Below are positions 28,201-40,200 of a stretch of DNA of 64,000 nucleotides, piece by piece (within the stretch, counting starts at the first letter, position 1; each line of letters begins with the position of its first letter). The position numbers and the translations under genes are program-made. The DNA lies in NCBI GenBank assembly GCA_905178155.1, contig CAJINV010000002.1:4543694-4607693 (forward strand). The letters run 5' to 3'. A model generated the notes under the pieces. That model searched no databases. It saw nothing but the letters and a program-made list of their open reading frames with translations, and had not been told where the DNA came from. The DNA comes from Amoebophrya sp. A120. Its lineage: Eukaryota > Sar > Dinophyceae > Syndiniales > Amoebophryaceae.

Positions 28201-31200
28201 GAAACTGGAAGATATTTCCTTCGAACTTTCCCGCCTGCGGAAGCTGACGGCCACCAACATGACTGCCGCGGCCAAGGAAAAGCTACGGGCCGTGCTGGAG
28301 CACAAGGTCTTTGAGGAAGCGCACGACGCGCTGCACAACGGCACGCAGAGGTTGCGACTCACCGGGCAGCAGGCGCGTGACATCGTGCTATCGACTGCAA
28401 ATATGTCTGGGTCTGGAAGGAAGATGCAAGTTTATTTGTCATGCACATTTTACATGACTCCTGATGTCTGTGATGCATGCCCCAGCGCCACAGATCTTGC
28501 GAGGGGGGGCTTCCTCAAGCCTATACCGCATGAGAAATGCCCTCTCGCCATGGGAAAAACTGGACCTACAGTGCTGTTCATGCAATGCAGATTTTTGTAG
28601 AATCCAAAGGGAGCATCACAAGTTGCATCCTTCGTCCAGACCCAGAAATATTTGCAATGCATACGTGCTGCAAAGCGGCAACTTCAGCTTTCTTGCGGAC
28701 AAACTGGCCGCCATGCAGCAGGGCTTGAAGCAGGGCATATGCAATGTAAATTTCCCGTACATGTACAAAATGCATGACAAATTTCGCTAAACTTGCAGTG
28801 TCCAACTTGTCATGCTAGACTAGGATTGAAGGCGAGTTTTGTCATGCAGAGACTGCATTTGTACGTGTACGGGAAATTTACTGTGGATAGGGCACGCAGG
28901 GATACACCAGCAGTGCGCTCTATGGAAGCGTCAGGTTTGAAATCGACAAAGTTGAAATGATTTGCCATGCATAACATGGAAGGCATCAAGTGCCTGTCTT
29001 GCCAGGATGACAAGTGAGGCCGATTGTGAGCCTGTTTAGGGTTTGAGATAGAGCTGCGAAAGGAGCATGACAGAAGCAGTCTTGTGTGCCCAAACAGCAT
29101 GACAAATTGGATTCCGGTGATCGAAAAAATTGTCATGCGCCGCTTGATAAGTGGGCATCCTACGGGTATCGGTTTTAAGCATGGCAAACTATTTCAACTT
29201 TGACGATTTCGATCCTGACACCCCCATACGCTCCTGAAGTTCCAACAATTGTTGGACAGCGAGGCGCTGCAGGGGCTTATGCATTGCAAAAGTATCGTAC
29301 TCGTATAAATGCATTACAAATTTCTTCAGCATGAGAAATAAAATTTGTAATGCGGATTTACCTTTAAAAAAAAATTTGTAATGCCTGATTGCAAGAATAC
29401 GAGTACTTTTGCACGGCATAGGGCTCTTCGACACGCAAATCCCCTGGTGCGAGGACGAGTGTGATCCGAAACCGAGCTGCTGGACAAAGTGTTTCGATGC
29501 TGTAGATGACTACTGCGTGCACACACTGATCACACACTGCTGCTTTCTAAACTATGACGTAGGGGACGAAGAGGAGGAGTATTGGAACGAACTGCAAAAA
29601 CGAAAGCAGGGGCCACAGCTGCAGGGGGGAAAAAAGTTGTATCCGGGTGAGATGGCCGGCACCTCCTCTAACCCGCTCGGCACCAGCAGCACGTACCTCA
29701 GTTCGCGGGAAGAATACCAGTCCGGACAGGACTACAATACATACCGCCGCGTGTGCGAGTTTGTGTTCCGCACCCCACTTGACGCCTATGTCGCGCTGGA
29801 TGAGTATAGGGAGCGGCGCAACAACAAGATCTCTTGGCTCTTATGCAATGCAAAAGCACCGTACTAGCGTAAATTGCATTACAAGTTTTCTCAGCATGAC
29901 AAATGCAATTTGTAATGCTGTTATAGATACCTTGGGAAGAAGATTTGTGTTTGTCATGCATATTTGCAATTAGTACGAGTGCAGTGCGTTTGCACATTAT
30001 AGCTCTACGACGACGGCAAATGCGTTTCGGTGCACCACCACACGCTATCCAGTGCAAATATGTCTGGGTCTGGGAAGTTGCGAGGTTTGTCATGCCAGTC
30101 TGGCATGACTCTGAACTTTGTGTTGCGTCACCGAAAAGATCTCCTCGTGTCTGTCATGCAAAAACGCAGTTTCTCATGCGGAGTACGCAACTCAAAACCA
30201 CGGAAAAACTTGTCATGCTTGGCAGCGCATTAAAGTGTGTTCCTTATTCCCTTCCTTGCATCACAAGTTTCCAGACCCAGACATATTTGCAATGCATACA
30301 CGCGCCTGCAGAGCAAAACGCTGAACTTGAACTGGATCGCCGGCATGCTACCGTACTACGAGAAATTCAAAAGCAAGAACACTTTGTCGCCCCTGTACGA
30401 CCAGAGCACCAACCAGGACGCCTTGTCCGACGAAGGCATTGGATATCAGAGTGCACAACTCTCCCCCCCCGACATAATTTACGCAGTTCGCTCCGGCTAC
30501 AGTGATCTACTTAACCTTCATTTTTGATTTTACATTGCAATATGATTGCATGAACAGCAATACAAACACCACCACACGTGAAGCCTGTGCATGGCAAATT
30601 CATGCGCCTAGTGTAACTAGTATTGTTTGGGCTCCCTCCGGTGGAGTGATCTGTCATGCAAACAGTGTCACAGGGAAGCACTTGGACGATTTGGGGTTTT
30701 GCAAATTACAAATAAGGGGATGAATGGGGAGTTGTGCACTGTCATATTGGTCCTCCGGAACATGCTTCTGGTGCTGCGCCGGGGGAAGAAATGGGTGGAC
30801 ATCCAGATGGTTTTATCGACAAAAGCGGAATCATTTTCAGCAGTACTGTTGCTGTTCCTGCGACCAACCAAACATCAAACACATCTTCGAGGACGACGAC
30901 CAGCGCTTCTACTGGGAGGAAAAAAAGAGGACGTCAGGATAGTACTTCTAAACGGGCTGTTGTTGTTCCCTTCGCAAAGCAGCGGCACGGGTTGCCGGCC
31001 AAGGAAAGAAATCGGCTGCTATATGGATTGCAAAAGAAAAAGTATTGTACTCGTATAAATGCATTACAAATTTATCTCCCAGTATGAGAAATAAAATTTG
31101 TGATGCGGATTTAGCCTAAGAAAAAGATCTGTCATGCAGCATGATTGCAATTGAACTACGAACGATTACGATACTTTAGCACAGGATATGCTACTCTACT

Positions 31201-34200
31201 CCGCGATTCGGGACATGAATCCGTTTATTCACCGGAGCATGCTTCATAGTTGGCAGCTCGCGCACCAGAAGGACGCACAGGTGCAGGAAGACCGGCTGAA
31301 TCAAGAACTGACGAAATATGCTGAACAAAAACGTCCCCACATCGTCCCCAGAGTTGCACTTGTCATGCAAATTTGCAATGACAAGAACACTTGTAATGCG
31401 CATCCCCATGTTGTTGAGAGGCTGATTTTCCATCGTGCGATGTATCGCATTCGCGCCTGTGATGCTCTAAACAGCATGAGGAGATCCTTTTGTGATGCGG
31501 CTGTCCTTCGTAACCTGCACTGCAATTCAAGAGCGAAAAACTTGTCATGCGTGAGACCTAAAACTTCAGGATTTGTGTTGCAGACTTCCCAACTTAAGTG
31601 TGAAAAAATGGGGACGTCTTTACTCAGGATGCGAAAACCCTTTTTCGCGAGGACGACGTCGCCGCAGAAAAAGCCACGAAAAAATACGTGCAGACGCACA
31701 TATCAACTGCAAATATGTCTGGGTCTGGAAGATTCTAAACTTGTGATGCTGTCTCTGGATTCTAAAAAAATTTGCATTGCATGACCAGCAAGAGGACGCC
31801 ACATATGCTACGCGGTGGAGAGGGCATTTTTCATGCGGTAGAGGCATCACAAAGCCCTCTAAAAATCTGTCATGCTGGAGCATGCATCACAGACATCAAG
31901 GGTCATACAAAATATGCATGACAAACCTGGCAAGCTTCCAGACCCAGACACTTTTGCAGTTGATAGCACATGATGGATGACAACGCGGCCGCAGAGGAGC
32001 AAGCGGAGCAGGTATGAAAGTGCACAACTCGCCCTCCCCCTCATTTGTCATGCAAAATACCCAATCCACCCATTGCCTCTTGGCACTGTTTGCATGGCAA
32101 GTCCTGGTAGCCCAGATCGCACTACACTCCAGTGCAAATTTGTGATGCAAATCCGGCACTCTTGCTGATGCTTGTATTGCCTTTTATGCTAAACAAATGA
32201 TGGGGAGGGGGAGTTGTGCACTGTCATAGCAGGACCTGGCAGACGAAAAGCAAGCAGGAAGTAGTAGAACCTCTAGGAGTATTACAGGTGAAAATAAAGA
32301 GCAGGATGAAGCAGAAGAAATTGCCGCCGCGACTAACCAAACGAGTACTTCTACAGGGCTCGAGCATGCCGTCCAGCCGGTTACTGTCGTCACGAAGAGA
32401 AGCGAAAAGGACGTCGGCAGCGACTCAGATAGTAGCAGCACCGAGGAAGAGGAGGACGACGAACAAGACGATGCAGTTTTCTCGGCGGAGAAGTGCTACT
32501 TGTCGTACAACGAGAGAAGAGAGATGCTCGGCAGAAGCAAAAAGACGAAAAGCTTTCTCCAGGAGGGATCGTCTGGATCTGGTACTACTAGAGCAAGTAG
32601 ATCTAGAAGATCATCTTCTTCTCAAGGTCGTGGGAAAAACAAAAAGAAGAAGAAAAAGAAACCGAGATTCGCGGTCGAGGAGTGCCTCACGTACCGAGAT
32701 CTGTACTCGGTCTGCGACCAGGGGACGGTGCACTGCAGCTTTGACCAGGACATGCTGTTCCCAATCTGCATGTCGGCCATTGCCAATGTGGGCGCGGTAT
32801 CCTGTGCAAAAGTATCGTGCTCTTACTAATTGCGTTTATGCATTACAAACAAGGTCCGAGCACGGGGACAGAGTGGTCCCCGTGCGGCGACCTTCGTTCC
32901 GGCATTTGTCCGCGCGGTGGCACTGGGCAGGCAGGTCGCCTGCAGCTAGGTATCTCGGTGCGCCTTGCACTCACTGACCCGCGACGGGCCTGCGGACGCG
33001 GCCCCCTTGCTTGCGCGCACTAGGTTCATTAGCCTGCCGCGCGCAAAGATAAAAGTAAGAAACGAAGAAACTGGCGCGCGCCGGGTCTGGAGCCGGCCCC
33101 CAGGTCATGACGCGGCGACGGAGTCCCCGCACTGCCCTAGGGCTTTTCTCTGCCCCTTCCATCCTTGGCCGCGCGGTGTGGTGTCCGGGGAGTGTTCCTT
33201 CGCAGCTAGCCCCTAGCCATGACGCGGGGACCGAGTCCCCGCGCTGGCCTAGGGCTTTCGCCCCTTGGCCGCACGGTGCCCAGGAAACGCTCACAGCTGG
33301 CCCCTAGGCCATGGCGCGGGGACCGAGTCCCCGCGCTGGCCTAGGGCTTTCGCCCCTAACTTGGCCGCACGGTGTCGCCGGGGAGCGCTCGCAGCTAGCT
33401 GGCCCCTAGGCCATGGCGTCAGTCGGAGGGCCCCGGGGCCATTTTGGGCGCTAAAAAATTGCTAAATTTTGCGCGATTTTTAAAAAACCCGGAAGCCGGC
33501 GCGTGATGAAGGGCGCCGCCTTTTCCAAGCCGGCCCCGTTTGGGCATTGGTGGCGGGTGGTTGCCTGCCCCGCCCCGGTAGCTGCGCGCAGGGGGCCCGC
33601 GTAATATTTCGCGCGCTCTCGGGCCGCCTCCCCTCCGCCCCCGAGAGGCTTCGCGCGGGGCCGCGTTGGTTTTCGGGTTTCGCTGATTTTCCGCAGCCGC
33701 GAATTCCTTGCGTTGTCCGTTTCCTTTGTGGGCCACCGGGGCGCCCGGCCTTGGCAAGCATCACGCCGGCGGGCGGCCTGGCGAGCGCGGCCCCCCGTGT
33801 CTTTCCCGGCTCGGGCCCGATGGGTGCCCGATGTCGGTAGGAGGTTGCTCTGCCCCGGGTATTTTTTGGGTCCCGGCGCCGGGGATGTTTCGGCCCTTTG
33901 GTTAGCAGAAGGCGCGCGACCAGAGTCGCGCAAAAGGTCCGGGCACAACCATTGTCGCATCCTTCGCGAACTGCTAAAACGGCCGCTAAATCCGGACCAC
34001 AGGCGTTTTGGGAAGGATTTTGCGTTTTCGCAGGTTTTGCGGAAGGTCCCGGGCCCTTCGCGGACCGTACCGCCGCCCTTCTCCAGCAGAAATTTAGCAG
34101 GGTTTTTAGCAGGCATTTTTAGCACCCAAATTTAGCAGGATTTTTAGCAGGGATTTTTAGCACCCAAATTTAGCAGGTTTTTTAGCAGGATATTTAGCAC

Positions 34201-37200
34201 CCCAAAAATAGCAGCATATTTAGCAGCAAAAATAGCAGGCATTTTAGCAGGTCCTAAAATTTGCCGTGTATTCGGGACCTCGCGGTCGTGTTCTCTGCAA
34301 TGGCCGAAAGAATGCCGGCTAAGGTTTTGCATCGGGGGCGTGGCTCCTTAATGAAAAAGGGGCGAGCCGGCTCCTTTGATTTTGGGGCCGCGGCAGTGGG
34401 TTATCTGGCTCGGGCCGCGGGGTGTGTCGTTCCTTGTGTTGCGCACCCAGTACCGAAACCCGGCGCCCCACCGCGCCCCCGCCGGGCGCCTCTGTTGCCG
34501 CCCTAGCGCCGTTCCTTGGGAAGGGTTCTGGCTTGGCACTTTGAAAAAATAAGACAAAAAATAGCGCGAATTTAGCAGGCCCAACCGCCCCGGGCCCTCC
34601 GACCGAATGGCGCGGGGACCGAGTCCCCGCGCTGGCCTAGGGCTTTCGCCCCTTGGCCGCAAGGTGTCCGGGAAGCGCCCGCAGCTGGCCCCTAGGCAAT
34701 GACGCGGGGACAGAGTCCCCGGCCGCGCGCGCTGGCCTAGGCAGGGCTTTCGCCCTTTGGCCACACGGGGCCACGAGAAGTGCTGCGAGCTAGCCCCTAG
34801 GCCGTTGCGCGGGGACCGAGTCCCCGCGTTGCCCTAGGGGTTTCGCCCCGCCCTTGGCCGCGCGGTGTCCGGGAAGGATGGAAGCGCGCACAGCTGGCCC
34901 CTAGGCCATGACGCGGGAACCGGGTCCCCGCGCTGGCCGAGGGCTTTCGCCCCTTGGCCACACGGATTCACGGGGAGTGCTGCCTCCAAGCTTGCTAGCC
35001 CCTAGGCCATGGCGCAGGGAACGGGCCCCCGCGCTGGCCTACGGCTTTCGCCCCTTGGTCGCACGGTGTCCGGGACGCGCTCAGTCACAGCTGGCCCCTA
35101 GGCCATGACGCGGGGACCGAGTGCCCGCGCTGGCCTAGGGCTTTCGCCCCTTGGCCGCACGGTGTCCGGGAAGCGCTCAGTCAGACCTGGCCCCTAGGCC
35201 ATGACGCGGGGACCGAGTCCCCGCGCTGGCCTAGGGCTTTCGCCCCTTGGCCACAAGATGTCCGGGAAACGCCCACAGCTGGCCCCTAGGCCATGACGCG
35301 GGGACCGAGTCCCCGCGCTGGCCTAGGGCTTTCGCCCCTTGGCCACATCGTGTCCGGGAAACGCCAACAGCTGGCCCCTAGGCCATGACGCGGGGACAGA
35401 GTCCCCGCGCTGGCCTAGGACGTTCGATCGCCCCTTGGCCGCACGGCGCCCGGGAAGCGCTCACAGCTGGCCCCTAGGCCATGACGCGGGGACCGAGTCC
35501 CCGCGCTGGCCTAGTGCTTTCGCCCCTTGGCCGCACGGTGCCCGGGAAGCGCCCAAAGCTTGCCCCTAGGCCATGACGCGGGGACCGAGTCCCCGCGCTG
35601 GCCTAGGGCTTACTTTCGCCCCCCCCTTGGCCAAGCCGTGTCCGGGTAACGCCAAAAGCTGGCCCCTAGGCCATGACGCGGGGACCGAGTCCCCGCGCTG
35701 GCCTAGGACTTCCGCCTCTTGGCCGCACGGTGTCCGGGAGGGAAGCGCCAAAAGGTGGCCCCTAGGCCATGACGCGGGGACCGAGTCCCCGCGCTGGCCT
35801 AGGGCTTTCGCCCCTTGGTTGCACGGTGTCCGGGAAGCGCTCAGTCAGAGCTGGCCCCCAGGCCATGACGCGGGGACCGAGTCCCCGCGCTGGCCTAGGG
35901 CTTTCGCCCCTTGGCCGCAAGATGTCCGGGAAACGCCCACAGCTGGGCCCTAGGCCATAACGCGGGGGCCGAGTCCCCGCGCTGGCCTAGGATTTTCGCC
36001 CCTTGGCCACATCGTGTCCGGGAAACGCCAACAGCTGGCCCCTAGGCCATGACGCGGGGACCGAGTCCCCGCGCTGGCCTAGGACGTTCGCCCCTTGGCC
36101 GCACGGCGTCCGGGAAGCGCTCAAAGCTGGCCCCTAGGCCATGACGCGGGGACCGAGTCCCCGCGCTGGCCTAGGGCTTTCGCCCCTTGGCCGCACGGTG
36201 TCCGGGAAACGCCCAAAGCTGGCCCCTAGGCCATGACGCGGGGACCGAGTCCCCGCGCTGGCCTAGGGCTTTCGCCCCCCCCTTGGCCACGCCGTGTCCG
36301 GGAAACGCCAACAGCTGGCCCCTAGGCCATGACGCGGGGACCGAGTCCCCGCGCTGGCCTAGGACTTCCGCCCCTTGACCGCACGGTGTCCGGGACGGAA
36401 GCGCCCACAGGTGGCCCCTAGGCCATGACGCGGGGACCGAGTCCCCGCGCTGGCCTAGGGCTTTCGCCCCTTGGCCGCACGGTCTCGCGTGGCAGACTGG
36501 ACGTCGGGCCCAAACCTCATACGACAAAGTCCGAAAGTTTGGCCGGGGTGTGTCCGAAAGTCTGCCCGGGGTGTGTCCGAAAGTCTGCCCGGGGTGTGTC
36601 CGGGGTGTGTCTGGGGTATGTTCGGACTTTATGCCTGGGGTATGTTCGGGGGTCTGTCTGGGGTATGTCTGGGGTGTGTCTGGGGTGTGTCTGGGGTATG
36701 TTTATACCCCACCTGTTGGCTTTTCGGCAAAATATTGTAGTCCGCCCGTGATTGAGGAGCATTTGCATACCCCTGACACACCCCCGAACACACCCCCGAA
36801 CATACCCCTCGCATGCATTTTTGACCAGCTGCTGCAGTTTAGATAGTAATCTTTTTTTCAAGGCAAATCCGCATTACAAATTCAATTTGTAATGCTAAGC
36901 CAATTTGTGATGCATTTATACGAGTACGATACTTTTGCAGTTCATACGCGGAGGCAACCTTTGACGAGACCACTGGGGTCCGCCGCGCGGAGCCAGCCTA
37001 TGAATTGCAAATATGTCTGGGTGTGAAAGAATGCCGAACTTGTCATGCAGGTTTTCCATGGCCCATAAGGTCTGATATGTAGGACATAGCATGACAGATT
37101 CTGTGAGAGTTCTACCATGCCTATCCTGCATGAGAAACTGCCTGTCGGTTAGGTCAAAAGTGGACAGCATTTGGTAATCGTGCAACACAGATTTTTGCAT

Positions 37201-40200
37201 GATTCAGTGTTAGCATGACAAGTTGCAGAGTTCCAGACCCAGACATATTTGCAATGCATACAGTCACTTGGCTAGCGATCTCGCATGTGTTAAAGAAACA
37301 GAACGTGTACTCCATCTCGCACATGAACAGCCTGGTCCTGGAAACCTTGCTGGATTCCCGGGTGTGGGCGTTGGGGAAGCAGCGGTTTGGCCGAAGGGCC
37401 TTCGAAAAGTACTTGGGGATTATGTCCCGGGCCGTTTCCCCCATGCGGCTCCTTTGTCCGGCCAGCATGGTGATGCGCCACGACGCGAAGCAAGGCTCGA
37501 CGCAACTGATGCACGAAAAGGTGCGAAACCGGGTCCGCCTGTACGGTGCGCGCACGATGAAGACGATGATGTATACGATTCTGCTGTCGATTATGGAGGA
37601 GCTGGTCTTCAAGTTTGCCTTGTCGTTCGTGGGGGCTGCCGTTTTGCTGGTATGCATTGCAAATGTGTCTGGGTCTGGAAGGATGGAACTTGTCATGCTG
37701 CGTCTCGATCACAAAGAAATCTGTGTTGCATGAACGCCAAGAGCTGCCTAATTCTCGCTAGGCAATAAAAGGCCGGCCTCTCATGCGGAATAGGCATGAG
37801 GAAGGTCGCGCAGAATTTGTTATGCTTTTGTGTGCATGCCAGACCATGCGTGCGGTCCGCGAGATACATGACAAATCTCACACTCCTCCAGACGCAGATA
37901 TATTTGCATTTGATTGCTGGCTAGTCCCAACGACCCCATCACACAGCTCACCATGCGCGGCATATGGGATTCTCAAACGTTCCAGTCTCAACTGTTACAT
38001 GATTTTTTGTCATGCAAAATGAGCATCAACATCCACAAGATGAAGCTACTTCGCATGACAAATTTTGGACAGGCTAGACAGCGCCTAAACCTGTGCGGAA
38101 TTTGTAATGCTACAGGTGTAGCGCCCTCCCTGCTTTGACTTTTGCCATTCTTGCATCACAAAATCATGTACCGCTTGAGAATGTAACAGTTGAGAACGCC
38201 ATACGGCATCCACCAAGGCTGGGACGTGGCCACGCAGCACAATGTATCCAATGCAACTATGTCTGGGTCTGGAAGAATGCAAGTTTGTGATGCTTCATGC
38301 TTGTCTCACATAACTCTTGAACCTGTAATGCGTGAGCAGGAAAAGAACCTTTTGCCTGTCATGCAAAAACGTAGTTTGTCATGCGGAAAGCGAATCACAA
38401 AGAAGGAGCCCAGAAACTTGTCATGCGTGGCTGGCTATTGCAGTGTCAGTCCCCACTACAATTCATAAATTAGCATCACAAAAAATTTCCAGATCCAGAC
38501 GTATTTGCAATGCATACAATGTCGGCGCGGGCGGAGAGCTGCTGCGGGGCGCCGCGCACAGCCACCTATGAGTTGCAAAAGCATCGTATCGTATGAATGC
38601 AATACAAATTTCATCTTCAGCATGATAAATGAAATTTGTAATGCGGGTTTACCTTGAGAAAAAGATTTGTAGTTGCAAGACTTGCATTTATACGAGTACG
38701 ATACTTTTGCACAGGATACCACCTGCCATCCACCTACACCAACGGGGCTGCCGGCGCGACGGGGGGTGGTGCATCTTCACAGGCGGCCGCCATCCCGGGG
38801 ATAGACCATCAAAACGCCCACGACTTATACAGTGGGGCCTCCGCGGTCCCCCTATGAATTGCAAAAGTATCGTAGTACTCGTATAAATGCATTACAAATT
38901 TCCTCAGCATGAGAAATAAAATTTGTAATGCGGATTTACTTTATAGAAAAAGATTTGTAATGCATGACTGCGCATACGAGTGCGATACTTTTGCACAGGA
39001 TACCCCCACCCCCACCACGATTACGGTATGATGGCGCTGCACGGGGTATCCTAAGTAAAAACGTACCCACCTCAGAGTTGTCATGCAAATGCGCAATGAC
39101 AGGAACATTTGTAATGCGCATCTCCGTGAGAGTCATTTCCAATTGTGTTTTGGCATTTGTCATGCTGTAAACAGCATGAGAAGGTGGGTTTGTCATGCGG
39201 CATCCCTTGCCAACCACCACTACGCTGCAGATGGAAACTTGTCACGCACCGCTCCCAAGAAAACTTCGGGGATTTGTGTTGCAGATTTACCAACTTGACG
39301 ATGGGGCGAGGACATTTTTGCTCAGGATACGGGGCCCACGCGCCCACCGCTCACGGGTTCGCCAGTGGCCACGCCACTGCGGCCCTGGGTGCCGCTCATC
39401 ATGGTGGCGCTGCAACATTGGCACAGGGCGGCGCCGGGCTGAAGGTATCCACCGTAAATTTCCAGTACACGTACAGATGCAGTCCCTCCATGACAAAACT
39501 TGGCTTCGGTCCTAGGTTAGCATGACAAGTTTTACACGTACAAATTGGTGAAATTTGTGATGCATCTTGTACATGTACGGGAAATTTGTATTGCATAGAA
39601 GGTTGCAGCTTTGCACAAGGGAGCGGCGTCGTCGTTGGCGGGTCACAGCGGCCTGTACCACGGGAATTTTCTGTATAATCTGATTCAGCACAGCTTTCAA
39701 ACTTCGGGGGTGATGATGTCGATCGGGCTACCGGTCCCCATCCTGACCGGGATCACCTGGGTCTCGGTGTTGATCGCCGTGTCTGTGGTCCAGAACCTGC
39801 TGATGCGGCTGAAAATGTCGATTCTGGAGCTATCGATGGGGCGGGACGACTTTCACTTAACTTTGAAACGGTCCGGGTTTCGCTCCATCAGAAAGCGCGT
39901 GCACCTCCTATGCATTGCAAATATGCCTGGGTCAGGAAGATTGCGAGATTTCTCATGCTAGTTTGGCATGACTCTGAACTCTGTATTGCGTGGCCACGAA
40001 GACCTCCTCTTCTCTGTCATGCAAAAACGATGTTTCTCATGCGGAATACGCAACACAGAGCCACAAGAAAATCTGTCATGCTTGGCGGTGCATTACAGTG
40101 CGCTTTCTGGTGTTCACTGACATGCATCACAAGTAGTTTCCAGACCCAGACATATTTGCGCTTGATACCTCCGCACGCGGCACCACGAATACGACAGGGA

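Larger units (their letters stand above)
32850..36849. mobile_element. 4.0-kb GC-rich insertion inside introner 71
   Basis: Interrupts the family A consensus between CATTACAAA and TCTTTTTTTC. Contains a short hairpin at its left end (GCACGGGGAC and complement near 32861-32885), two satellite blocks, an AT-richer spacer and a fold-back repeat. No TSD of its own is clear. No gene recognised. Confidence 0.85.
32798..36946 (+). mobile_element. Introner 71, family A, split by a 4.0-kb satellite insertion
   Basis: Left half 32798-32849 and right half 36850-36946 together make an ordinary forward family A copy. Outer TSD CGCGG perfect. Joins NVGA to ATFD through a split Glu codon, so the whole 4.15 kb behaves as one intron. 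Confidence 0.88.

Noticed and set aside
33451-34125. 224-codon minus-strand open frame in the spacer of the satellite block
   Set aside because: Overlaps other open frames, is composition-driven, and lies inside a removed intron.
34600-36490. Regularly spaced repeats that might suggest a CRISPR array
   Set aside because: Units are about 92 bp and nearly identical throughout, with no unique spacers. This is a satellite in a eukaryotic-type locus.
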